This document shows positions 15,014 to 24,599 of a stretch of 64,000 bases of DNA, one piece after another. The DNA lies in contig CM007992.1 in NCBI GenBank assembly GCA_002189035.1, forward strand, positions 868,001 through 932,000, in the 5' to 3' direction. Made by a program: the position numbers and the translations under genes. Source of the DNA: Utricularia gibba (taxonomy: Eukaryota; Streptophyta; Magnoliopsida; Lamiales; Lentibulariaceae). Each line of letters begins with the position of its first letter. Position 1 is the stretch's first letter. The notes below the pieces were generated by a model that ran no database searches, was not told the DNA's origin, and saw only the letters and a program-made list of their open reading frames with translations.

Positions 15014-17456
15014 ATGGAATCTGTTTCAAATCATGCTCTGCAACTTCATTTTCAGAGGCTCCACAAGGATGCCTTTTGTATGCGCTTCTCTGATCGTGCT
15101 TCTTCACTGCCAATCTGTTTGAGCTTCGCAAAAGTGCCATCTTTCAGAAACGCCACACGGGTATCTGCGGTCGCGAAGAAGAAATCCCCAGAGGATGGAG
15201 CTGCGGAAGAGAAACCTGGAATCAGTGAAGACAATGGTGCGATGAGCCTATTTACCAAAGAATTTCAGTTACTGCCGCAGGTTAAAAACGCAAGATAGCA
15301 TTTTTGGCTAGTGGTTGCATTGTTCCGTACCCTTATTGAATGAGGGTTTTTTTTTTTTGAAAAGGGGGATTTTGATCCCGCCAACAGTCCTGAAGAGAAC
15401 AATGATACTACTACTTCTTCCGTTGCTGCCACCCTGGGAGGTGGAGCGCGGAGTGGGCTTTTTAGGACTCCTATTTCAGGAGGTGTACAAAGTGCGACCT
15501 CTGTTCATGGATTACCCAAACCAGCCTTAGCAGTCAGGAACTTAATGGAACAGGTGAATTTTTATGCATGAAAACAGTATGGTTTGTTGGCTGCTGGGGG
15601 CTAGAATTTCTGGTAGACCATCGTTCCTAACATTTTTTATGATTATCTTTGACACTGTGATGATGAAAGGCTAGGTATGCTCATCTTTGCACTGTGATGT
15701 CTCGAATGCACCATCGTCGAGAAGGCTATCCCTTTGGTTCCCTTGTAGATTTTGCACCAGATTATATGGGACGTAAGTGAATGAATCTCTCCATGTACCC
15801 GCCTTATTTTCTTTCTTTTAATATCTCAGTTCCTATGGGTCACCGACTCACCATACAGAAAAAAAATCGTTATTCTTGATCCTCACGTGTCTAGACACCT
15901 ACTTTTTAATGGAAATGGGAAGGTTGCACTCTTTATTGGGTTCATGGAGTAGTATCATCAATACCTTTTTGAATAGATGTTTCGTGTAATATGTTAATAG
16001 GGAAAGTTTACTTTTTAACTATCCCATGTTATGTATTTACGATGCATCTTGCATGCTTCCTAATGGATGATAAGTAGTCTCATCAATTTCTTTTGAAATA
16101 GTTGATGCCATCTTGTTTTATAAGCATCGATATTTACCTTTTTCAGACCCAATATTTTCATTTTCTCCGTTGGCTATACACACTAGAAACCTGTTGGCCG
16201 ATCCAAGATGCACATTGGTGGTGCAGGTTTGCTTTTTTTTTTTTCGGTTCTTTTCTCATTGTCATTACTGTTTATGGATTCTTAAGACCCGCGTATTAAT
16301 CAGATTCCTGGATGGAGTGGCTTGTCAAATGCTCGAGTTACAATATTTGGTGATGTGTATCCCCTTCCCGAAGAAGACCAGGTAGCGGCATTCTTAACTG
16401 ACTGTTTGTATTTCCATGTTGATCTCATATGCTGTATTTCCAAAAATTAATCTTTTAACTTGGAGCATGCGTATTTGAATGCTAGGAATGGGCTCATCAG
16501 CAATATATAGCAAAACACCATCAGGGTCCTTCTCAGCAATGGGGAAACTTTTACTACTTCAGAATGCAGAACATAAGGTATTCTTGCTTTCCCTTTGTTA
16601 AAGTAGAGGAGCAATAACCTGGACAGGCCTCATTTGGGTTTTAATTTTCATGATCATAATATCCAGTTCCATAAAAGAGAACATGCATCCTAAGCAGGAT
16701 CTAACTCCAGTAGCAATGAAAATAAAGTTGGGTGTTTGAACCTTTGTCTGTTTGGCTTTAAGTGTGTTCAGATTTTAGATTTTATTCATGCTTGTATATA
16801 GAAGTGTGCTCATATTGAAAACAAAGGCAAGGTATCCTTTTTAGAAAATATGGACAATCTGAATCTCTTCAAAACACTGCCTGGATGTGATTTAAGAAGC
16901 CATAATTTTTCCCTGTTGCATTGCAGCGACATATATTTCATTGGAGGCTTTGGAACCGTAGCTTGGGTCAATGTCAAGGAGTACGAAACCCTTCAGCCAG
17001 ACAAAATTGCTGTTGATAGTGTTGAAAATAACCTGAAGGTTTTTAATCCTTTCCACCTCCTCAACCTTCTGCTATCCTTCCATTAAATTTTTTTGGCATT
17101 CTAAATTCCCACTGTACACGTTGTAGGAGCTAAACCTGATATTTTCAAAGCCTCTCAAGGGTCTTCTATCCAAGGAAGTCGAGGTTGATGATGCTGCTAT
17201 AATATCAATAGATAGCCGGGGAGTTGATATTCGTGTCCGGCAAGGCGCACAGGTGTTCAAAACAATGGCTGCTTGTGCCTGCCTGAATAATACACTAATC
17301 TTAAACTGATACTTGTGTTTCCTTGTTTTGTTTTGTTAGTTCAACATTCAGAGAATCCCTTTTGAAGCTGGACAATGTGTTGAAACGCTGGAGGAGGCCA
17401 AGAAAGCACTCTGGAAGCTACTGGATAATGGTCGAGTTAGGAATTTGCATACCTGA
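15014..17456 (+). CDS. Chloroplast-type FMN-binding split-barrel (pyridoxamine 5'-phosphate oxidase-like) protein
   Basis: Nine exons: 15014-15280, 15365-15553, 15670-15772, 16147-16226, 16304-16381, 16486-16577, 16927-17038, 17127-17252 and 17340-17456, giving 387 residues. The first 60 residues are rich in Ser, Arg and Ala, consistent with a transit peptide. The split barrel starts near residue 145: RYAHLCTVMSRMHHRREGYP, FGSLVDFAPDYMGHPIFSFS, LAIHTRNLLADPRCTLVVQ and IPGWSGLSNARVTIFGDVY. A C-terminal DUF2470-like part holds VNVKEY and ISIDSRGVDIRV. It resembles the Arabidopsis proteins I remember as At1g51560 and At3g21140. Related plant and bacterial HugZ-type proteins bind or break heme, but no activity is shown here. 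It shares a promoter with OXA2. Confidence 0.87.
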
Positions 17457-18768
17457 AACACCAGCCATTCCCAGGTGAAAAAGAAGAAGAATAATAGAGA
17501 TGTAAATATACAGATTTTCCCTGTTAGCTAGTTATTTCCAGCTATGTTTTGAGTTGCTTTTGCGAAGGCAGGAGGATGCTAATTGCTATATGAGATGAGA
17601 ATTTGCACAATATGCATCCTTCTGAGTCAGTTCGTTACCTCTGCTTCAGCTTTCCCTTTTCTACGTGTATTTTTTAACTAAAAAACAGATTGGTGATCCA
17701 CCAAATGTTTCTAAATTTCTGTTTTTTTTTTTAAATAAAAAAAACATTTTTGAAGTGCTTTTCTAAAAACACATAGGTCGATTCACCGAAAGTTGTTTGC
17801 TTGTTTTGAGGGAGGCCATATAAAAGGACACTCGTGCTCAGTAGTCAATGAGCAAAACAACAAATAGGGCCACTTATCAAATCAAGAGCACTCTAAGGAT
17901 CCATGGTGGCTTTGTGTTAATCAAAAGTACGGTTTAGGTAGATTTATTCAAATGTCTGCACTCCACATAAACACAGATAGACCAAAGGAAAGCTGCATTG
18001 CGTTTGAGGAGCCTCCAGAGGATGAATCATCGGTGCACTTGAACAGAGCTGCGGGGATACAGATAGAATAAGATACTCCAAGGAGCAACTCAAAATAAAT
18101 TAATTGGTAAGTGGCAGAGCATGAGTAAATTATGCCTTAGGAGTACCAAATCACACAGTTGTATATCTCACTTGGCTCAATTTGATGAAAACTACAGTTC
18201 ATCACACACTAACAATAAACTTTGAACATAAGACATGATTTCATTGCCTCACAGATCAACATAACATTGGAAAGGAAAATGTGCCACAATTAAACACCAA
18301 CAAAGAACCACAGATCTCAACTCCATCCCATCAAAATACATGGCATCATTATTAAGCTGTAGTTAAAGAATGCTAGTAGCTAAGGAGCTGATTTGATTAG
18401 TGAATTTCAAGAAATCATTCCATAGCCAAGGGATAGTTGTCATAACAATAAGAAATACAACACAGCTCCATTTTACTACGGGCATATTGTGTCAAAATGT
18501 TTTCACCATTTTTGTGTTCTTGTATATGTTGCTAAGCGTGGCAATCTATATCAAAAGGAGGCTGAAGTGAATTATGCTGGCGACTAATGCCTATGAGGGA
18601 ATCACAGCAAAAAATCAAACAAGATCCCCTAGTTTTGATCCCTAGAAAAAAATGGATTCAATGAGAGTCGAGGGATGAATATAGAGAAACAAAAGAATAT
18701 GACAAATCAACAAAAATGCAACAAAACCCAATAAAAATAGACGAGATCTTGCAGATACCTTTGCAGAA
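17457..18768. other. Convergent spacer, split-barrel gene to ATP synthase subunit gene
   Basis: About 1.3 kb. It should hold the two 3' untranslated regions. The ATP synthase subunit may have a 3'-UTR intron ending near 18760. No frame in this stretch shows family resemblance, and no repeat stands out. Confidence 0.35.
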
Positions 18769-19035
18769 TCAATGACCACCACCGTGCTGTTGCTGATGCG
18801 CAAGATGCCGGCGCTCTTCAGGGAGGGCGACGAGATAAGATAACGCCATCCCACCAAAGCAGATGTGATAAAGAGGATCAGCGGAGCCGGTTTCAATGTA
18901 CTTCGCGTGGTAAGCATCAAGCCCACGCTTCCCAGCGTTCTTCAGGTAATTGATTGTGAACATAGGCTTCAAGTGCGCAGGCAAATCCCTAACCTTCAAC
19001 GCTCTTATCTCGTTGTAGAAGCCCCTCAGCGCCAT
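18769..19035 (-). CDS. Small plant mitochondrial ATP synthase subunit (ATP17/subunit f type)
   Basis: A single exon encodes 88 residues. It opens MALRGFYNEIRALKVRDLP, continues KPMFTINYLKNAGKRGLDAY and HAKYIETGSADPLYHICFGG, has one transmembrane stretch (ICFGGMALSYLVAL) and ends LPEERRHLAHQQQHGGGH. Length, single membrane span and the His-rich tail match the plant protein I know as a subunit f-like component (ATP17) of the inner-membrane F1Fo ATP synthase; some databases label it only by an uninformative name. The start sits at the first Met of the conserved block. Palindromic Site II elements lie about 95-110 bp upstream, typical for plant genes of the respiratory chain. It is divergent from the snoRNA pair. 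Confidence 0.82.
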   Translation of the reverse strand: MALRGFYNEIRALKVRDLPAHLKPMFTINYLKNAGKRGLDAYHAKYIETGSADPLYHICFGGMALSYLVALPEERRHLAHQQQHGGGH

Positions 19036-19112
19036 CTTCCTTCACCTTCCTCCGATTTCGACTTCCCAATTCCCCTTTTCTCGATTGGAAATCGGAACGT
19101 ATCTCCTCTATT

Positions 19113-19211
19113 TGGGCTCGCCGAAATAATGGGCCTGAGGCCCATATTCAACATGACTCCTATATATTTCGAAGACGCCCTAGTACCACCCCGTCATTGC
19201 TTAGAACCCTA
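19113..19211. promoter_or_regulatory. Site II palindrome and telo-box between the ATP synthase gene and the snoRNA genes
   Basis: The palindrome ATGGGCC-TGA-GGCCCAT lies at 19129-19145, another TGGGCT at 19113, and a telo-box AACCCTA at 19205-19211. Site II plus telo-box is the known promoter signature of many plant snoRNA and ribosomal protein genes, and Site II alone is frequent at respiratory genes. The block sits 94 bp upstream of the ATP synthase start and about 110 bp before the first snoRNA, so it could serve both. Confidence 0.6.
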
Positions 19212-19318
19212 GCCTCTGTTTTCAGTTCTCCCGCGGCCGCTGTCGTTAGTTTCGCAATCTTTCCGGCGACTACTTAGCTCTTTTTCGTCTGAATTGCCTT
19301 CGAAAAAGGTGTTGTAAC

Positions 19319-19395
19319 GAGGCAGATGATGCACTTCATGTAGTTGAATGCTCTGAGCATAGTGACGCTCATCTAATAGGAAGATCTGATGCTTC
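19319..19395 (+). ncRNA. Candidate C/D-box snoRNA (first of a pair)
   Basis: The 5' end GAGGCA can pair with the 3' end TGCTTC (six pairs, one G-U). Inside are a C-box-like ATGATGC (19326-19332, last base off consensus), D' box CTGA (19353-19356), a C'-like AGTGACG (from 19361) and D box CTGA (19386-19389). Length is 77 nt, normal for plant C/D snoRNAs. The guides beside D' and D would read AGCAUUCAACUA and AUCUUCCUAUUA in a target; I could not place either in rRNA from memory. The second, stronger snoRNA 71 nt downstream supports a polycistronic cluster, which is common in plants. The open frame over this stretch has no protein resemblance. Confidence 0.55.
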
Positions 19396-19466
19396 TTCTT
19401 CTCTCTTGTTCGAGAGCTTTCACCGATTCTGGTCTTAAAACTCCACACTCTCACAAAGGTAACTTG

Positions 19467-19556
19467 GGATTCCATGGATGATGAGAACATATGCCATTAT
19501 ACAGTTATCCCTGTCTGATTATCTGCGATGAGATGCTGATGGCTGACATGGAATCC
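19467..19556 (+). ncRNA. C/D-box snoRNA, predicted snR38-like guide for 25S rRNA
   Basis: A perfect 10-bp terminal stem is formed by GGATTCCATG (19467-19476) and CATGGAATCC (19547-19556). C box ATGATGA is at 19478-19484, D' box CTGA at 19515-19518, C'-like GCGATGA at 19525-19531 and D box CTGA at 19543-19546. Directly before D' is CAGTTATCCCTGT, complementary to ACAGGGATAACTG, a universally conserved segment of large-subunit rRNA near the peptidyl-transferase centre. The D+5 rule points to the middle G of GGG. By my count this equals E. coli G2446 and yeast G2815, the site known to be methylated with yeast snR38. The box geometry and stem are seen directly; the target assignment is inference from known rules. 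Confidence 0.85.
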
Positions 19557-19827
19557 TTGTTCCTATCCTTTCTGTTCGTCCTTCTCCCAGTTCTCCCAAT
19601 CTGATCATTCTTGGACTACGGACTTGTTCTTCGTAATTTATAATTAATATTAATTAAATCAGGTAAAATGTATTTAATAAATATAATATCTTAAAATATA
19701 TAAAATAAAATTAGTGTGATGAATAACAGAAATAATTATGTCATAGAAAACAAAAAAAATACTTTGGTTACTTGAAGTTTCTGAATTACTAATATAGCTG
19801 AAGTGACCTGTGTATACTTAGCACGTT

Positions 19828-19963
19828 ATTGTCCGTTTTGAGTACTTAATTTTCATTGTTTTATGTTTTTCCCACATATCGTCCGATTTTTCGGCATTGT
19901 CCGTTTTGAGTACTCAATTTTCATTGTTTTATGTTTTTCCCACATATCGTCCGACTTTTCGGC
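19828..19963. repeat. Tandem duplication, two copies of about 68 bp
   Basis: The block beginning ATTGTCCGTTTTGAGTACT occurs twice head to tail (19828-19895 and 19896-19963) with only a few differences (for example ATTTTTCGG against ACTTTTCGG). It adjoins the 5S-like segment and looks like part of the same LTR, since sequences of the type CAAAACGGACAAT are frequent in plant TRIM LTRs. Confidence 0.85.
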
Positions 19964-20060
19964 GGGTCACTCATTCTCACATTATCCAGAACAAGCATGC
20001 TCAACTCTGGAGTTCCTGTAAAGTATCTTCTAATGTGCTGAGTAAAAGGTCTCGTGCTAG
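19964..20060 (-). mobile_element. Cassandra-like TRIM LTR remnant carrying a 5S rRNA-derived segment
   Basis: On the minus strand the sequence aligns by eye to plant 5S rRNA: TACTCAGCACATTAG against TACCAGCACTAATG, GAACTCCAGAGTTGAGCATG against GAACTCCGCAGTTAAGCGTG, then CTTG, and GAATGAGTGACC against GGATGGGTGACC. The internal pol III control region is thus recognisable but mutated. Cassandra elements are non-autonomous miniature LTR retrotransposons whose LTRs contain 5S sequence. The flank to about 20190, with GATGTGGGATT, may also belong to the LTR. I see no second LTR or internal domain, so this is a solo or truncated LTR and not a working 5S gene. Confidence 0.65.
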
Positions 20061-20510
20061 ATTTACGTGATGTAACATCTTAATCCCATCATTTCCCTCG
20101 TCGATGATCGATGTGGGATTTGCGTAAGTCCCTTCTCCTCGACCTTTTCGCCGTGCGGATAGTCACATAACTATTGGTATAAATGGATATGATTGGATAG
20201 TTTATTTATTTCATATTTTTAAATAATTATGTAAGATGAATATCATGTAATTTTATAATTTAAATATTTTTATCATAAAAAATAATATATAATATATAAT
20301 TACATATTTTTAAATTATATTTTGAATATATTAATTTTTAAACTGAAATGTAATATAAATTGTGGATTAAAAAAAACCGGAAATAATTTATTGTGATTTT
20401 TTAAAATGTTAAAAAATTTGTAGAATAAAAGTATGTTGGCAATGGCGGATGGGTTACTGAAAGTGGTGTGTTCTTCCTCCTAATTCGTTTGACAACTTGG
20501 AGGAGGAACT
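20061..20510. other. Spacer upstream of DWF5
   Basis: The first 130 bp may be the rest of the LTR remnant. From 20200 to 20430 the sequence is strongly A+T-rich. The last 80 bp form the DWF5 leader. No other gene is supported. Confidence 0.35.
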
Positions 20511-23500
20511 ATGGGTTCAGATTCGAAAATGGTGCATTCACCGTTCGTCACGTTCGCCTCGATGCTGTCCCTTCTTTGTCTCTGCCCTCCGTTCGTTATT
20601 CTGCTGTAAGTTGTGGATTTTGTTGTTCCTAATGCAAGCTTACTCTGTTTCTCGCCCAAGTTTAGATTGCGCAATCCCCTCAGTGCATTAAACGAACCCT
20701 ATGCAGTTTTCTTAGAGTTGGGTTTCAGTGGGACAGATATATGTTGAGAAATGTAGAATAAATAGGCAAGAGATTCATTTTGTTTGTAAGCCGCAATCTA
20801 CGGCATTTGTTCAAGACAGTGGAAACGATACGAATTCGCATAGATTCTGCTCTTTGTGTGGAAGATTTCAATCCTCCTCGTACATGCTGTGAATAGAAAA
20901 GTTCAATCTTATGTTTTCAGATGGTACACAATGGTGCATGCTGATGGATCCGTGTCTCAGACGTGGTCATATCTAAGGGAGCATGGCCAGAATGGACTAA
21001 TTAACATCTGGCCACGGCCCACGGGAACTGCCCTGAAAATTATTGCCATTTATGCTGCATTTGAAGCTGCTCTGCAACTTTTGTTGCCGGGTAAAAGGGT
21101 TGAGGGGCCAATATCTCCTGCTGGAAATAGGCCTGTCTATAAGGTATTCCATCTGTGGTACTAATTTATGGGGGATTGATTCTTTGTTGCCTTGAAGGAG
21201 TTTGGGGTATCCAATTATCACTGCTTATACTTTATATTGAACCTTTTAATGGAAGGATAAATGATAATTGGTTCACTTTCCTTCAAATCTACGTACTGCA
21301 GGCCAACGGTGTTTTTGCTTATGCAGTAACAATGGTCACATACCTTAGCCTCTGGTGGTAAGATGTTTCTAGGAACAGGCATCGCGGAGACAAATTAGCT
21401 TATCATTATTTCTTTTTAAGACGTATAAGATTATCTGACTTTTGCTGTCTACTGACGATGTTGAGTTTTAAAAGTTGTTCAACAATTACTATTATCCATT
21501 CAAAAAATGTAGTTGATATGCGTAGCTCTAGTTTTTTGTCAGTAACTGTCACATTCTTTAGTAACATCTGTCTGGTGACAATGTGTGATTCTGGTTTACT
21601 CAGGTTTGGGATTTTCAACCCCAGTATCGTTTATGACCATCTTGGGGAGATATTCTCAGCTCTCATTTTTGGAAGCCTTATTTTTTGCATTTTCCTGCAC
21701 ATCAAGGTGGGATTTCAGGGAAAATGTTATGGTATACCTCAGTCTCTTTGTTGTTGATCTAAGTTGAAATGGCTCTTCATTTATTGTTTTCCCTGTTCAA
21801 GGGACATCTGGCACCATCATCATCTGACTCTGGGTCATCCGGAAATATTATCATTGACTTCTATTGGGTAAGAACAGCAATAGGACCTTCCCTTTGTTCT
21901 TTTTTACCAGTTATTAATTGTTTTACATTTTATGATATGTCTCATCAAATGGATTCTTTTTTAGCGTTCATGGATCGCTTAGCTGAAATTTGTGATGCAT
22001 GTCAAAGTGAGTCATTGATGACCATGGTTTTACAGGGGATGGAGTTGTATCCGCGTATTGGCAAGCACTTCGACATCAAAGTTTTCACTAACTGCAGGTT
22101 TGGCATGATGGCATGGGCTGTACTTGCTGTGACATACTGCATAAAACAGGTGCATTTAATTTAAGACTATGATACTAAGTGTATATTTTCTGTGGCCCGA
22201 TACTGACACTTTTCTTGTTTCATTTCAAACGAGTGCCTCTTCATTGTTCGTTGGTTGAGTTTTTACTTAATATTTCCTCCTAATTTTTCTTTTACTGCTA
22301 TTTTTATTATTTTCTGAACTAAGGTTTCAAAGTTCTTAGCAAGATGCTCTAAATGTTATGTTTGTGCAGTATGAAACATATGGTCATTTATCTGATTCGA
22401 TGCTGATAAACACCATATTAATGCTGGTGTATGTTACAAAATTTTTTTGGTGGGAAGCTGGATATTGGAATACAATGGATATTGCTCATGATCGAGGTGT
22501 CATTTCTGATTTGTTATTTACACCCTTTAAATGAGTTGTCAGATGGTATGTAATTGGGTACATTTTTGGATTTTTCAGCTGGCTTTTACATATGTTGGGG
22601 ATGTTTAGTTTGGGTCCCCTCTATTTATACATCTCCTGGAATGTACCTCGTTAATCACCCAGTGAATCTGGGATCTCAGGTACCTTGAAAGCTGCTTCGC
22701 TTATTAGCATATGTTGAAGCGATTGTTGCTTACTGCTTACGATCTTTTATGGCTTCACTCATGCAGCTTGCTCTGAGTATTCTCGCTGCTGGAATTCTGT
22801 GCATATACATAAACTATGACTGTGACAGGCAAAGACAAGAATTTCGCAGGACAAATGGAAAGTGCTTGGTTTGGGGAAAGGCTCCTTCAAAGGTAATAAA
22901 TAGTTTGGCCCTGAAAAACTGCCATGTTCAATGCCAGACTCATAGATGTCAGTCTGGAGGGTTCCCTAATTGTTAAAAAATTCATTCACTTCTTGAGACT
23001 TCTTTTATGTAGATCGTTGCATCGTACACAACCACCAGTGGTGAAACAAAAACCAGCCTTCTTCTTACATCTGGATGGTATGCGCATATTCTGCAAAAGT
23101 TGAATTCATGGAGCTGTGGTCTCTGCACTCTAAAATGGCCTGCTCATGGCTTTGTAGGTGGGGCTTAGCTCGTCACTTCCATTACGCACCCGAAATTCTT
23201 GGGGCCTTTTTCTGGACAGTGCCAGCACTATTCAACCATGTAAATTTTTCACAAGGAAGATCTTTTCTTTCCATGAAATCTCCTATCCCGGCTAATTTCA
23301 TGTTGCTCTGCTTGCAGGCTCTACCTTACTTTTACGTGGTGTTCCTCACCATACTCCTTTTTGACAGAGCAAAACGGGACGACGACCGGTGCAGATTGAA
23401 GTAACTGCAAACCATACCCATTGATATTGATCTACACTATTACTTCAGATCTTTTCTTGACACTAGTCCATGGCAGGTATGGCAAGTACTGGAAACTGTA

Positions 23501-23543
23501 TTGCGACAAGGTTCCTTCCCGGATCATCCCAGGAGTTTACTGA
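20511..23543 (+). CDS. DWF5: 7-dehydrocholesterol reductase (sterol delta-7 reductase)
   Basis: Thirteen exons: 20511-20605, 20921-21143, 21302-21357, 21604-21706, 21802-21867, 22036-22149, 22370-22496, 22579-22679, 22767-22892, 23013-23077, 23158-23239, 23318-23400 and 23477-23543, giving 435 residues (Arabidopsis DWF5 has 432). This polytopic ER protein reduces the delta-7 double bond late in sterol synthesis, feeding brassinosteroids. Family signatures include NIWPRPTG, LLLPGKRVEGPISPAGNRP, FFWWEAGYWNTMDIAHDRAG, INYDCDRQRQEFRRTNGK, the sterol reductase signature LLTSGWWGLARHFHY (about residues 354-368), DRAKRDDDRC and the ending SRIIPGVY. The start at 20511 is in frame with another Met at 20529; the upstream one matches the family length best. 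All introns are GT-AG. Confidence 0.96.
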
Positions 23544-24599
23544 GCCCTCATCCAGGTATTCATTCACTCAATGTGACTGTTCTGTAAGTCTTGATTCTGG
23601 GGCTCGTTCTTGTGGTTGTACTCTCCATTCCATTAGTGTGATTTCCAAAGCCCTGTGCCACCATTGCTTTACTGCAATGCACTCTGTTGTGTATCTGTGA
23701 AGAGCACAAAGCCACAACTCTTTATTCTGGAGTTACTCTGTTTGTATGCATATAAAGACAGTTTGAACTTTATTTCTAGACATCACAAACCAACATGTGC
23801 AGTATTTCTAGACATCACAATTCAGCATTTTTAGTTCGTAGAACTCACTCCACATGACACTTCCGACCATTGCAAATGTACATTTACCCGGTTTTTGGAG
23901 TAATCAGTCCAACTCATCTCGGGTTAATCCATTAAGTATAGCCTTGGGCACAAGTAGGAAATTGGTATAGAGTGAGTATGATTGACTCGTATTTGGAGTA
24001 TGAATCTTTGTTACATATTCTTTATGTTGTACGTGACACAAGTTATGATAAATATCGATTTGTGATACAAGTTATAAATATTGATTTAATATGTACACGA
24101 TGTTGGATGAGATTAACATTATTTAAGACATATGTGGTGCTATGTAAGTTGCAACATTATTTTTTTTCACAAGTTATAATATACATTCATTAGAATAAAA
24201 ATGATATTTTCATTTTGAATATTTAATTTGAATCAAATCGTAATATGAGTTGATTTTAAGTATCTAAATCGTTGACTTGTGACTCGACGAGTTATATTTT
24301 TTATTCTAACTCATCTAATTTGACTCATGATTCAACAAGTTCCAATTCTTGTCCAAGACTAATCAGTTATCCGAGTTAATCCGTATTCATACTCATTTGT
24401 AATCACTCAAGTTGAACCAAAGTGGAAAGAGAAAGGGGAGAGAGGGGAGCAGAAAATAGAGATGGGGGCAGGCCCATTTCGCTGGTCTATTTGTAATCTG
24501 GGCCGCGTGTTCGGCCTGCTGTCCGAAATAGCAGATGCTAGTTTCTCTTCCCCGCTCTCTTCTAACCTGTCACATGCTCTTGCATTTCTGTCCGTTGTG
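23544..24599. other. Spacer between DWF5 and GAUT3
   Basis: About 1 kb holding the DWF5 3' untranslated region and the GAUT3 promoter. A short direct repeat (TTTCTAGACATCACAA, near 23773 and 23805) is present. Site II-type GGCCCA and TGGGCC motifs lie near 24474-24500, in the probable GAUT3 leader. No gene is supported. Confidence 0.35.

Noticed and set aside
19209-19490. 93-residue minus open frame over the snoRNA region
   Set aside because: No protein resemblance, while the opposite strand holds two box C/D structures.
19964-20060. Functional 5S rRNA gene
   Set aside because: Many changes against the conserved 5S sequence and an LTR-like context indicate a TRIM-derived copy.
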